NCBI GenBank assembly: GCA_963757565.1
Contig: CAVWSB010000006.1
Location: forward strand, 868,001-932,000
Source: PALSA-894 sp963757565
GTDB lineage: Bacteria; Pseudomonadota; Alphaproteobacteria; Rhizobiales; Xanthobacteraceae
DNA length: 64,000 nt
Reading direction: 5' to 3'
Shown here one piece after another: positions 49,398 to 63,070 of this stretch. The translations under genes and the position numbers were made by a program. The notes beneath the pieces are model-generated. The model did not search any database, was not told the origin of the DNA, and saw nothing but the letters and a program-made list of their open reading frames with translations. Every line of letters begins with the position of its first letter. Position 1 is the stretch's first letter.

Positions 49398-50477
49398 CTA
49401 CCCCAGCAGCGCTGCGACCGCCTTGCCGGCGGCCTCGGTGTTGGCCGAGCCGCCGAGGTCGCGCGTGCGGGTCTTTGCATCGGCGAGCGCGGTCTCGATC
49501 GCCTTCACGATCGCGGCCGCGGCTTCGCTTTCGCCGAGATGCTCGAGCATCATGGCGGCGGACCAGATCTGCCCGATCGGGTTCGCGATGCCCTGCCCCG
49601 CGATGTCCGGCGCCGAGCCGTGCACCGGCTCGAACACCGAGGGGAATTTGCGCTCCGGATTGATGTTGCCCGACGGCGCGATGCCGATGGTGCCGGTGCA
49701 GGCCGGCCCGAGGTCGGAGAGGATGTCGCCGAACAGGTTCGACGCCACCACGACGTTGAACGTGTCGGGCTTGAGCACGAACAGCGCCGAGAGAATATCG
49801 ATGTGAAACTTGTTCCATTTGATGTCGGGGAAGTTCTTCGCCATCGCCTCCACGCGCTCGTCCCAATACGGCATGGTGATCGCGATGCCGTTCGACTTGG
49901 TCGCGGACGTAAGGTGCTTCTTCGGCGTCTTCTGCGCCAGCTCGAAGGCGAACTTCAGCACGCGATCGACGCCGATGCGCGTGAAGATCGTCTCCTGCAT
50001 CACGACTTCGCGATCGGTCCCCGGGAATGCGCGCCCGCCGATCGCCGAATACTCGCCCTCGGTGTTCTCGCGCACGACCCAGAAATCGATGTCGCCCGGC
50101 TTGCGGCCCGCGAGCGGCGACGGCACGCCCGGCATCAGCCGCACCGGGCGCAGATTGACGTACTGGTCGAACTCACGGCGGAACAGGATGAGCGAGCCCC
50201 ACAGCGAAACGTGGTCCGGCATCTTGGCCGGCCAGCCGACCGCGCCGAAGAAGATCGCGTCATGCTGGCCGATCTGGTCCTTCCAGTCCTCCGGCATCAT
50301 GCGGTCGTGCTTGGCGTAATAGTCGTAGCAGGCGAAATCGAACCAGTCCTGGCGGATCTCGAAGCCGAATTTCTTCGACACGGCCTCCAGCGCGCGCACG
50401 CCCTCCGGCACCACCTCCTTGCCGATGCCGTCGCCCGGAATGACGGCGACACGATAGACGCGATTGGTGGCGGGCAT
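49398..50477 (-). CDS. Tartrate/D-malate dehydrogenase (isopropylmalate dehydrogenase family)
   Basis: 359-aa NAD-dependent decarboxylating dehydrogenase, intact. Start MPATNRVYRVAVIPGDGIGK. Substrate-site residues lie in YVNLRPVRLMPGVPSPL and VVRENTEGEYSAIGGR. The catalytic Lys/Asp block is TSATKSNGIAITMPYWDE, and the metal site is VVASNLFGDILSDLGPACTG. The cofactor loop is FEPVHGSAPDIAGQGIANPI. This pattern fits the tartrate dehydrogenase/D-malate dehydrogenase (DmlA/TtuC) group better than LeuB. No other tartrate genes are nearby. Confidence 0.9.
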   Translation of the reverse strand: MPATNRVYRVAVIPGDGIGKEVVPEGVRALEAVSKKFGFEIRQDWFDFACYDYYAKHDRMMPEDWKDQIGQHDAIFFGAVGWPAKMPDHVSLWGSLILFRREFDQYVNLRPVRLMPGVPSPLAGRKPGDIDFWVVRENTEGEYSAIGGRAFPGTDREVVMQETIFTRIGVDRVLKFAFELAQKTPKKHLTSATKSNGIAITMPYWDERVEAMAKNFPDIKWNKFHIDILSALFVLKPDTFNVVVASNLFGDILSDLGPACTGTIGIAPSGNINPERKFPSVFEPVHGSAPDIAGQGIANPIGQIWSAAMMLEHLGESEAAAAIVKAIETALADAKTRTRDLGGSANTEAAGKAVAALLG

Positions 50478-50645
50478 GGAATTTCCTTGGAGGCTGTTCT
50501 GGCGGGACGCGCATTGATAGCGCATGTCGGCGGGCCGCAAAAGCCGGCCCAGTCGTGCGGGAAAGTGCCTCGCAGGACCAGAAAAAACGTGATTTGCCCT
50601 TTCATCGCATGGATCGTTCCATGAAGGGCCGCGTTATCCGGGTCC

Positions 50646-52439
50646 CATGATGCTCAGTCCGACTCAGGCCAGCCGCCTCCACCGGGCGCTTGCCGACGCT
50701 CGAGGTCCCTAGCGCGTTGCGCGCGCTCGTGCGCGCGCGCGAAGTCGAGCATCCTGTTTCTCGGCGCCGCGATCGGCGCGCTTCGCCGGCCTCATCGTCG
50801 CCGGCATGAGCGCCATCGTGACGCTGATGCACACACTGCTGTTCGCGCTGCCTTTGGGCGAGCGGCTATCGGCTGCCGCAACGCTCGATCCCTGGCGTGC
50901 GCTCCTCGTGCCGCTCGCCGGCGGAGTTGTCTTCGGGCTCGGTCTGCTGGCGCTCGCGCGCTGGCGGCCGGTGCGCGAGGTCGACCCGATCGAGGCCAAT
51001 GCGCTGCATGGCGGGCGCATGTCGCTGCGCGGCAGCCTCATCGTCGCTGCACAAACGATGTGGTCGAGCGGCGTCGGCGCGTCGGTCGGGCTGGAGGCCG
51101 GCTACACGCAGCTCGCGAGCGGGTTTGCCTCGTGGATCGGGCGGCTGTTCCGGCTGCGCCGCCGCGACCTGCGCGTGCTGGTCGGCTGCGGCGCGGCCGG
51201 CGCGATCGGGGGCGCCTTCGGCGCGCCGCTCGCGGGTGCGTTCTATGCTTTCGAGCTGGTGATCGGAAGCTATTCGGTCGTCGAGCCTCGCGCCGGTCGG
51301 CATCGCGGCGCTGTTCGGTTATCTGGTGGCAAACCTGTTCGCGCCGCGTGAACATCGGCTTCGAGATGCCGTTCGTCATGCAGGTTGCGGGGCACGATAT
51401 CGCGGCCGCCGCGGTGGTCGGACTGGCCGCGGCCGGCGTCGGCATCGTGCTGATGCGCGGCGTCAGCCTGTGCGAAAGTCTGCTCTCGCGGCTGCGCATC
51501 CCGCCGGCCCTGCGCCCGCCGATCGGCGGCGCGCTCGTCGGCGCGCTCGCGCTCGCCTCGCCGCAGGTGCTCTCGTCCGGCCACGGCGCGATCCACATCG
51601 CCGGGATGCTGCAAAGCCCGCTCCAACTGATCGCGATGCTGTTCGTGCTGAAGGCGCTCGCGTCGATCGTTTCGCTCGGTTCGGGCTTTCGCGGCGGACT
51701 GTTCTTCGCTTCGCTGTTGCTCGGTGCGCTCGCCGGGCGCGTGCTCGCCGAGGGAGCGGATTTCGTGTTCCCGACGCTCGCGCTCGATCCGCACATCTAC
51801 GCGATCATCGGCATGGGCGCGCTGTCGGTCTCGGTGATCGGTGGGCCGCTCACCATGACGTTCATCGCGCTCGAATCGACCGGCGACCTGTGGCTCACCA
51901 CCGCCGTGCTGATCGCCGTGATCGTGTCTGCGCAGGTGACGCGAGAGACCTTCGGCTATTCGTTCGCGACCTGGCGCTTCCATCTGCGCGGCGAAACGAT
52001 CCGCAGCGCCGCCGATGTCGGCTGGATCCGCGAACTCAACGTGCGGCGCATGATGCGCGGCGACCCGCGCACCGTCCCGGCGCATACCACCCTGTCGCGG
52101 TTCCGCATGGTGTTCCCGCTCGGCTCGACCGCGCAGGTGGTCGCGCTCAACGAGGACAGGAGCTACGCCGGCATCGTGCTGGTCGCCGAGGCGCATGCGC
52201 CGGAACTGGAAGAGACTGTTCCGGTGCGCGAGATCCTGCACGCGCGCGACACGGTGCTGCTGCCGAGGATGACCGTGAAGGAGGCGGTCGAGGCGTTCGA
52301 TACCGCCGAGGCGGAGGCGCTCGCCGTCATCGAGGCGCGCGAAAGGCGCAACGTGATCGGCCTGCTGACCGAAGCGCACGCTCTGCGGCGCTATTCGGAC
52401 GAACTCGAGCTGCGCCGGCGCGAGTTGACCGGCGAATAG
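50646..52439 (+). CDS. Chloride channel (ClC) with C-terminal CBS-like domain (frameshifted)
   Basis: About 597 aa. Membrane part: GLIVAGMSAIVTLMHTLLFA, GGVVFGLGLLALARWRPVRE, LIVAAQTMWSSGVGASVGLE, VLVGCGAAGAIGGAFGAPLA and ALASIVSLGSGFRGGLFFAS. The gating Glu motif GREGP reads GLEAG (Glu kept, Arg and Pro changed). The C-terminus, from about residue 440, carries two CBS-like repeats (ELNVRRMMRGDPRTVPAHTT, VREILHARDTVLLPRMTVKE). Breaks lie near 50690-50800 and 51290-51355. It probably transports chloride or other anions, possibly coupled to protons. Confidence 0.9.
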   Translation, partial: HDAQSDSGQPPPPGACRRSRSLARCARSCARAKSSILFLGAAIGALRRPHRRRHERHRDADAHTAVRAAFGRAAIGCRNARSLACAPRAARRRSCLRARSAGARALAAGARGRPDRGQCAAWRAHVAARQPHRRCTNDVVERRRRVGRAGGRLHAARERVCLVDRAAVPAAPPRPARAGRLRRGRRDRGRLRRAARGCVLCFRAGDRKLFGRRASRRSASRRCSVIWWQTCSRRVNIGFEMPFVMQVAGHDIAAAAVVGLAAAGVGIVLMRGVSLCESLLSRLRIPPALRPPIGGALVGALALASPQVLSSGHGAIHIAGMLQSPLQLIAMLFVLKALASIVSLGSGFRGGLFFASLLLGALAGRVLAEGADFVFPTLALDPHIYAIIGMGALSVSVIGGPLTMTFIALESTGDLWLTTAVLIAVIVSAQVTRETFGYSFATWRFHLRGETIRSAADVGWIRELNVRRMMRGDPRTVPAHTTLSRFRMVFPLGSTAQVVALNEDRSYAGIVLVAEAHAPELEETVPVREILHARDTVLLPRMTVKEAVEAFDTAEAEALAVIEARERRNVIGLLTEAHALRRYSDELELRRRELTGE

Positions 52440-52487
52440 CCCCAGCCGCGCCCGGCCCGGCGCGGCTGCGGGACATTCGGCGACGTC

Positions 52488-52973
52488 TCAGGCGACGAGC
52501 GGCCGCAGCGAAGGATGCTGACGGACGAACGACAGTTTCTCGGCCCATGCGTCCAGCCCCCAGACGTGACCTGCGTGCTTGACGAACAGATAGACCATCA
52601 CGGTTGCGTACACGATGTGATAGTCGACGATGAAGTTGTTCTTGTTCTCGATGAACGGCCAGTCCATGTGGGCTAGCCAGTACATCAGGATGAGCGCGAT
52701 ACCGAATATGGTGCTGACGCGCACCATCAAGCCGAACAGGAGCGACAAGCCGATCAGCAGGTGGCCCCAGGCCACCATGAAGCTGATGACCGGCGCAATC
52801 GCCGGCGCTGTGAACATCGCGAACAAGCCATGGAAGGTTTTCGTGTGATCGAGGAAGCCCACGATGCTGAAGTCGGCGACGAAGGCCTGATGCGAGGCGG
52901 CGTAGATGAAGGTCCACGCCATCAACATGCGAAAGATGAAAACAAGATTTCGTTCGGCGTTTGAATTCGGCAT
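52488..52973 (-). CDS. DoxX family membrane protein
   Basis: 161-aa inner-membrane protein with four helices, intact. Start MPNSNAERNLVFIFRMLMAW. Family marks are FVADFSIVGFLDHTKTFHGL, FMVAWGHLLIGLSLLFGLMV and GIALILMYWLAHMDWPF, and the C-terminal HPSLRPLVA. DoxX relatives are linked to quinone-dependent oxidation or redox stress. It is divergent from the AhpD-like gene over 130 bases. Confidence 0.85.
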   Translation of the reverse strand: MPNSNAERNLVFIFRMLMAWTFIYAASHQAFVADFSIVGFLDHTKTFHGLFAMFTAPAIAPVISFMVAWGHLLIGLSLLFGLMVRVSTIFGIALILMYWLAHMDWPFIENKNNFIVDYHIVYATVMVYLFVKHAGHVWGLDAWAEKLSFVRQHPSLRPLVA

Positions 52974-53103
52974 CGCGTTCTCCCCGGATTGGAGTGCTCT
53001 GAATTCCACCGTGACCTTCCCCCGCGCTTCCTGGAGCGGCATTGATCTAACGCAAGTCACCGGATCAGCCGGCGGCGCCACATGGCAACAAAAGGACATG
53101 CAG

Positions 53104-53493
53104 ATGAGCATCACACCGATCGACTATGCGGACGCTTCGCCGCAGGTGCGGGCCGTGTACGACGACATCAAGCGCACCCGCGGCGTGCCGGATGTGAACA
53201 ATTTCTGGAAGCATCTTGCGCACGATCCCGCCGGGCTGAAACGCACGTGGGAGAGCGTGAAGGAGATGATGGCGCCCGGCGCGCTCGATCCGCTGATCAA
53301 GGAGATGGTCTATCTGGCGGTGAGCGTCACCAACGGCTGCGGCTATTGCATCGCAAGCCACGGCGCCGCGGCCCGCAAAGCCGGCATGAGCGAAGCGATG
53401 TTCGGCGAGCTGATGGCGGTGGTCGGAATGGCGAACGAGACCAACCGGCTGGCAAACGGCTATCGGGTGCCGATCGATGAAGCTTTTCGGTGA
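53104..53493 (+). CDS. Carboxymuconolactone decarboxylase/AhpD-like protein
   Basis: 129-aa protein with the AhpD-type active site NGCGYCIASHGAAARKAGMS (CxxC plus His). It belongs to the CMD superfamily that includes alkylhydroperoxidase partners. The start at 53104 is chosen because AAGGA lies eight bases upstream; the ATG at 53098 is too close. Divergent neighbour DoxX suggests a role in redox or peroxide defence, which is an inference. Confidence 0.88.
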   Translation: MSITPIDYADASPQVRAVYDDIKRTRGVPDVNNFWKHLAHDPAGLKRTWESVKEMMAPGALDPLIKEMVYLAVSVTNGCGYCIASHGAAARKAGMSEAMFGELMAVVGMANETNRLANGYRVPIDEAFR

Positions 53494-53659
53494 CCGTTGA
53501 ACGGTACGGCCAAGAACGTCTTCCCGGGCGGCCCTACGCGGTTCTGGAGCCGGGAGCCGTCGGCAATAGCCAGCGGTCAAACGGTTATCGATCGGCCGAC
53601 ACGTCCGGTTCAGCCGTAATTGCCTGGATCAAATCGATCGCGTAGCTGTACGCCGCGCT

Positions 53660-54727
53660 TTGAACGCATTGCGAAAGGAACGGCTGGTGAAGCGATTGGT
53701 GCAAGGAGCTGCCGCCACCGCATGTCTCGGCATCTTGTTGCACCCGTTCTTTTTCGTCATCTACCGCCTGATTGCTTTCAACACGGCGCCCCGAGACGAT
53801 TACACACCGCTGCTGTTCTGGTTGTTCGGCCAGCCCGACAGTATCCCGCCGGGCTCTCCCTACGGGTACCGCATACTGACATTGCTTGCGGCTGTGCCCT
53901 TTTACCAAGGGCTGCCGACCATCTTGCTGACCAATCTGCCTTCAGGGATCTCGGAGTCCTACCTGCGTGCGAGCGCAGCGTTTGCGGCGCTGACTTACGT
54001 CTCCCTGATTGCTTCATCTTACGGTTTACTTTCTGGCGATCGATCGCGCGCATCTGGGAAAGCTCGATGGGGTCTGCGCCGGCGTGCTCGTGTTCATATC
54101 CGGCTGGTATGCCTCCATCATCTTGATCGATACGTTCGCGATCCTGCTGATCTGCCTTGGACTCTACGTCATCCATCGCCAGGTCGCGTTCGGCGTTCTG
54201 CTGCTGGTTTCGGTGGCCTGCAATGAGAAGGTCGCGATTGTTTTTGCGCTTTGGCTGACCACCCGATGGATCCTCTGTCCGGAGGACCGCCAAGCTCCTG
54301 CGAATGCCGTGGTTCACATCGCTTGCCGCGATCGCGCTTTACGTGGCGATCATCGCGATCGTGCAATTGCCCGGTTACAGCTACCAAACCCGGCCGGCAA
54401 TGTACCCGTTCACATTCTGGGAAAATCTGACGCTACTTCCAACAACGCGCGGCATTCTTCTCAACATCGTGCCGGTCGCGATTCTGAGCGGTTCGGCTGT
54501 GCTCGCCTGGAAGGCGATCGGGCCTGCATTTCCCACACGTCTCTTCCGCCCGATCGACGTCCTGGTGGTCTTTGAAATGGCGCTGGTTGCCATGATCGTC
54601 ACCCACGAATTCCAGATGGGGCGTCTCGTCGATGCATGCCGCGGCGCTCTATGTGCTGCCGATAGGAGTTGCGATCGGGACCTGGTTGCGCGGAATGCCG
54701 GACGGCACCACGCACCACACCGCCTGA
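53660..54727 (+). CDS. Hypothetical multi-pass membrane protein (frameshifted)
   Basis: About 355 aa with eight or more hydrophobic helices: ACLGILLHPFFFVIYRLIAF, YRILTLLAAVPFYQGLPT, YASIILIDTFAILLICLGLY, FTSLAAIALYVAIIAIVQLP, ILLNIVPVAILSGSAVLAWK, IDVLVVFEMALVAMIVTHEF and AALYVLPIGVAIGTWLRG. Breaks lie near 54020, 54295 and 54635. Composition is less GC-rich than its neighbours. Its pattern (a YGYR loop, a luminal acidic region) resembles glycosyltransferase-39-like or GtrA-type envelope proteins, but I cannot name it. Confidence 0.7.
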
Positions 54728-54785
54728 AGCGGCCGCGAGGCAGTGCGCCCCGAGGGGCGGATCGGTCATAGACCTCGGGTATCGC

Positions 54786-54824
54786 AACAAAAAGCCCGCC
54801 GCAGGAGGTCCCGCGGCGGGCTTT
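54786..54824 (-). terminator. Terminator of the rRNA operon
   Basis: Perfect 12-bp stem AAAGCCCGCCGC (54791-54802) with GCGGCGGGCTTT (54813-54824) and a 10-base loop. Read on the minus strand it is followed by TTTTTG at 54790-54786, right after 5S. Confidence 0.88.
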
Positions 54825-54868
54825 GTATATCGATCATCGTGAGTGAGAAAACATCCGTCCTTGGCAGA

Positions 54869-54984
54869 CCTGGCAGCGACCTACTCTTCCAAGCCTTGAG
54901 ACTTAGTACCATCGGCGCTGAGGGGTTTAACGGCCGTGTTCGGGATGGGAACGGGTTCAGGCTCCCCGCTAAAACCACCAGGTC
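54869..54984 (-). rRNA. rrf: 5S ribosomal RNA
   Basis: 116-base gene on the minus strand beginning GACCTGGTGGTTTTAGCGGG and ending GTCGCTGCCAGGTC, with the closing stem GACCTGG/CCAGGTC. The central loop blocks (CCCGTTCCCATCCCGAACAC and GCCGATGGTACTAAGTC) match alphaproteobacterial 5S. It is the last gene of the operon and is followed by the terminator. Confidence 0.95.
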
Positions 54985-55095
54985 GGCGAAAGACGGATGT
55001 GCAAGCTGGATTTCTATTTTCAGCGTTGGCCATTCGCTCCGATCCTAATCCTTGAGAGGATTAAGGCCCGAGCGATGGGCATTGGAAATGAGAAC

Positions 55096-57978
<2,883 letters not shown>

Positions 57979-58357
57979 GCTCTCATTATCAATGCCCACT
58001 TCCGCACTCGGCGCGCGGCGTCAACTCGGAGACTTGCGTCTCCTGCCAACGGAACACTGATTAGAAAGACCAGCTTGCAAGATCGAACCGACAACCCTCT
58101 GCGGTCAAGCAATGGGCTGACAAGCGAAACCCATGAGTTGCCTCATGCGAATCGCCGGGAGTGCGCGACCGGGACAGCTGTGGGGCCATCACGGTGCTCG
58201 GAACGATCTTCTCTTCACGATGTCAGATATCACGCGACTGCCGCAGTTCTTGCGAGCCTTTAGCTCCCGCAAGTCCATAGTGCGACGGACGCGAATTGTT
58301 TTGTTTGGACGAGCTATCTCGCTGGCATGCCGACCGAAGCTGCAAGGCAGCGAAGGC
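57979..58357 (-). other. rRNA spacer between tRNA-Ala and 23S
   Basis: 379 bases without a gene. It contains the 5' half of the 23S processing stem near 57980-58000. I see no tRNA, start of a protein or recognised antitermination box. Confidence 0.6.
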
Positions 58358-58433
58358 TGGTGGAGCCAGACGGGATCGAACCGACGACCTCCTGCTTGCA
58401 AAGCAGGCGCTCTCCCAGCTGAGCTATGGCCCC
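58358..58433 (-). tRNA. tRNA-Ala (TGC)
   Basis: 76 bases with encoded CCA, beginning GGGGCCATAGCTCAGC. The anticodon TGC is in CTTTGCAAG. The T-arm GGTTCGATCC and the acceptor stem GGGGCCA/TGGCTCC are consistent. It lies in the 16S-23S spacer with tRNA-Ile. Confidence 0.95.
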
Positions 58434-58454
58434 GGACGTCGGTGCAGCAAAAGT

Positions 58455-58531
58455 TGGTGGGCCTGGGAAGACTTGAACTTCCGACCTCACGCTTATCAAG
58501 CGCGCGCTCTAACCAACTGAGCTACAAGCCC
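58455..58531 (-). tRNA. tRNA-Ile (GAT)
   Basis: 77 bases with encoded CCA, beginning GGGCTTGTAGCTCAGTTG. The anticodon GAT is in TTGATAAG. T-loop GTTCAAGTC and acceptor stem GGGCTTG/CAGGCCC agree. It precedes tRNA-Ala in the spacer, the usual order. Confidence 0.95.
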
Positions 58532-58724
58532 GAGATCCAACGGACCGGCCGGCCTTTCGCCGCGATCGCAATAGCGATCGCCAGGCGACGTGCGCGGCAC
58601 GGGCTCGTCCATGAAGAAAGAGAAACGTAGACGGCGGTGTCCCGCCAAGTGGAGACTTATGACTGAGCCCCTGATGTTTCTAAAACGGTTCGATAGCACT
58701 CGCGGATGCGAGGTCTGAAGGACC

Positions 58725-60219
<1,495 letters not shown>

Positions 60220-60642
60220 GGATGAGATTTTGATCTCGGCGATCACACGTTTTGCGCGTCACGACGCTTGCGCGCCGCAACATTCACATTGACGAGGTCC
60301 AACATGTATCGCCCTGCGTGATTGCTCACGAAAGACGACATGGTGTTGTTCCTAGAAACGTGTACCGCCGAAGTCTCGTCCGACCGCCCCTTTCGCCCGA
60401 AGAAGGCAAGCCTTCTCCGATCGAGGAAGCGGTCCGCAAGGACTCCGCCGTCCACGTTTCTCTTTCTTCCGATTCACTTGTCAAACAGCCCGGGATCGTA
60501 GCCGATCCCCTCCCCGGAACGCCGGAGAGCCGCCGAAACCAAAGCCGTCCGACCGAAACCGGCGCTTTGTCACACCAAAGGTGAGGAGCTTCGCAGGCGC
60601 GTCATCACGCCGTATGAGCGGACGGCGCGCCGTTGTGGGCGC
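60220..60642 (-). other. Leader of the rRNA operon (no gene)
   Basis: 423-base region between the promoter and 16S. It holds no convincing coding frame. It should carry the 16S 5' processing stem, but I could not identify a boxA with confidence. Confidence 0.6.
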
Positions 60643-60672
60643 TATATAGGCTTCGGCTTTCCGGCTTGTCAA
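60643..60672 (-). promoter_or_regulatory. Predicted sigma-70-type promoter of the rRNA operon
   Basis: On the minus strand TTGACA (60672-60667) and TATATA (60648-60643) are separated by an 18-base spacer, close to consensus. The transcript would begin about 417 bases before 16S. The discriminator after the -10 is GC-rich, as expected for a stringently controlled rRNA promoter. Confidence 0.75.
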
Positions 60673-60907
60673 CAGCGAAAGCCGCAAAATTCCTCGCGAC
60701 GTCGTGCTGTGGATCGCGTGCGCTAAACCGTTCTCCCATCGGGGTTCTCACAGACCGGCGCGCCGCACTGGTGCCACATTCCTCCCGCGTTGTTCGCATT
60801 GGGGAAGGGCCTGTGGTCACGGTCTGATTCAAAGGTTACGCCAGCAAACACGCGTGTCGCGCGTCCCATCGGACAGCGCAATACGGTGATGAAAGCGCAT
60901 CCTTGAC

Positions 60908-62971
60908 GTGACCGCCCTGGGGAAACATGGTGGGCCGCCGCGCGCAAGCGTGGCGCGAGTTGAGGGGACAGGGCGCTTGGATCAAGGCAGACGGCGCGAT
61001 CCAAATCGTTTGCGACCAACCGCACAGCCGATCGATCTCGGCAACGATCCGCCGTTGCTGGCCGATGGCGCGTCGTCCGGGCTCGTCGATCGCCGCCGCG
61101 TCTCGGTCCAGTGGTTTTCCGGTACGATCCTGACCGGCTTGTGCGGCGCTGCGCTGATGGGCGGCGCCGTGTTCATCGCGCTCGACGGCGAGACGAATTT
61201 CGCCGCCCTCCCCGAGCGGATCGAAGCAATTGCGCGGCACCATTGTGGGCAAGGAGCGCGTTGCGAGCGCGATCCGCAAGAGCGACAAACTCCCGCCAGC
61301 CGGCGAAATCAACGCGGCGCGCCAGACGTTCCGCATCTCCACGCTCGAGCCGCGCGGGCGATCGGGAGGTGATGCGTTCGCGGCCCTATGTGCGCGTCGC
61401 CTCGAACCTGTCGCTGACCACCTCGGAGCTTTCAGCCAGCGTGCCGAAGTTCAATCCGGCACAGCTGATGATGGACGACGGACGCGGGAACGCCGTCCCA
61501 TCCGACGAGACACCCGGTGCGGAGCCGGACGCCGAGGTGTCGTTCGTCACACGCGACCTGGCGAGCGTGCTGCCGCGCGTCAAGATCGCCGCGGTGGCGC
61601 CGCTCGAGGACGTGATCGCGCGCGTTCGCGATGCCGCCGAATGGTCCGGCAGCGTGCAGTCGTCCGATCACCGCAAGCCTCACGCCCACGCTGCCGGGAG
61701 GCGGACCACGCCTGAACTACGCGCCGGACGGCACCGAGGCCGACCCTTACGCGGGGTTCGAGGCGCGTATCGTGCCGGAAAACATCACGATGCTGCCGAA
61801 GAGCGGCAAGAGTGAAGGCCCGAATGCGCTGAACGAGCGTGTGGTCGCCGTAAAGAAAGGCGATTCAGCCTCAACGATCCTGCGCGACCAGGGTGCCTCG
61901 CCGGACGATATCCGCGGGCTCACCGCCATGCTTGGAGCCCGCGGCCGCGACGGCGGACTGCGCGAAGGCCAGAAGCTGCGCATCCTGTTCGCACCGGATG
62001 CCGGCCGGCTTCGCGTCGTGCGCGTGATGGTGGTGGGAGACAGCATCGAGGCGGTCGTCGCCCTTTCGGATACCGGCAAGTACGTGGCGGTCGACGCACA
62101 AAGCATGGGCAGCACGACCGAAGTCGCCGAAGCGGACGAAGACGACGAAAATGATTCCAGCGCGGTGCGGCTCTACCAGAGCATCTACGAGACCGCGATG
62201 CGCAATCAGGTGCCGCGCCCGGTGATCGACGATCTGGTGCGCATCTATTCGTACGATGTCGATTTCCAGCGCCGCGCCCAGCCAGGCGATTCCTTCGAGG
62301 TGCTGTATTCGGGCGATGAGGACGCGAACGCCAACAGCGACGTTCTGTTCGCGGCGCTGACCGTCGGCGGCGAGACCAAGAAATTCTATCGCTATCAATC
62401 GCCCGACGATGGCGTGGTCGACTACTACGACGAGACGGGGAAGAGCGCGAAGAAGTTCCTGGTGCGCAAGCCGGTCGGCCCCGGCATTATGCGCTCCGGC
62501 TTCGGCTTCCGCCGCCATCCGATCCTCGGCTATTCCAAGATGCACACCGGCGTCGACTGGGCGGCGCCTTACGGCACGCCGATCTTCGCGTCAGGCAACG
62601 GCACAGTGGAGAAGGTCGGCTGGGAAGGCGGCTACGGCAAATATATCCGCGTGAAGCACTCGAACGGATATGAGACCGCCTATGGCCACATGTCGGCGTT
62701 CGCGCGCGGCATCGAACCGGGCAAGAGTGTTCGGCAGGGCCAGGTGATCGGCTTTGTCGGCTCGACCGGTCTCTCGACCGGCGCGCACGTCCATTACGAG
62801 ATCGTGGTCAACGGCCGCTTCGTCGACCCGATGCGCATCCGCCTGCCGCGCGGGCGCGTGCTCGAGGGACCGATCCTCGCGCAGTTCGAGAAAGAGCGCG
62901 ACCGGGTCGAAGGCATGATGCAGCAGCGCAAGGGACCGGCCGCGCGCACCGCGCAGGCGACGGTGAATTAG
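60908..62971 (+). CDS. M23 family metallopeptidase (cell-wall, frameshifted at 5' third)
   Basis: Membrane-anchored LytM-type peptidoglycan endopeptidase of about 687 aa. An N-terminal cytoplasmic tail leads to a transmembrane helix in SGTILTGLCGAALMGGAVFI. A LysM/OapA-like segment follows (RVVAVKKGDSASTILRDQGA). The catalytic zinc domain shows GSGF-type GFGFRRHPILGYSKMHTGVD and YETAYGHMSAFARGI. The last His is in STGAHVHYEIVVNG, giving the HxH motif. Breaks lie near 61240, 61362 and 61690. The start GTG 60908 is not well supported. It probably shapes or remodels the envelope. Confidence 0.88.
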
Positions 62972-63070
62972 CAGAGAGGCCAAGCAGAGGGCTCGCGGCG
63001 TAATCCACGAGAACCCTAGATTCTTCTTAAGAGGTGGTATCTCGTTGTCATTCCCCAACCCCAACACAGG

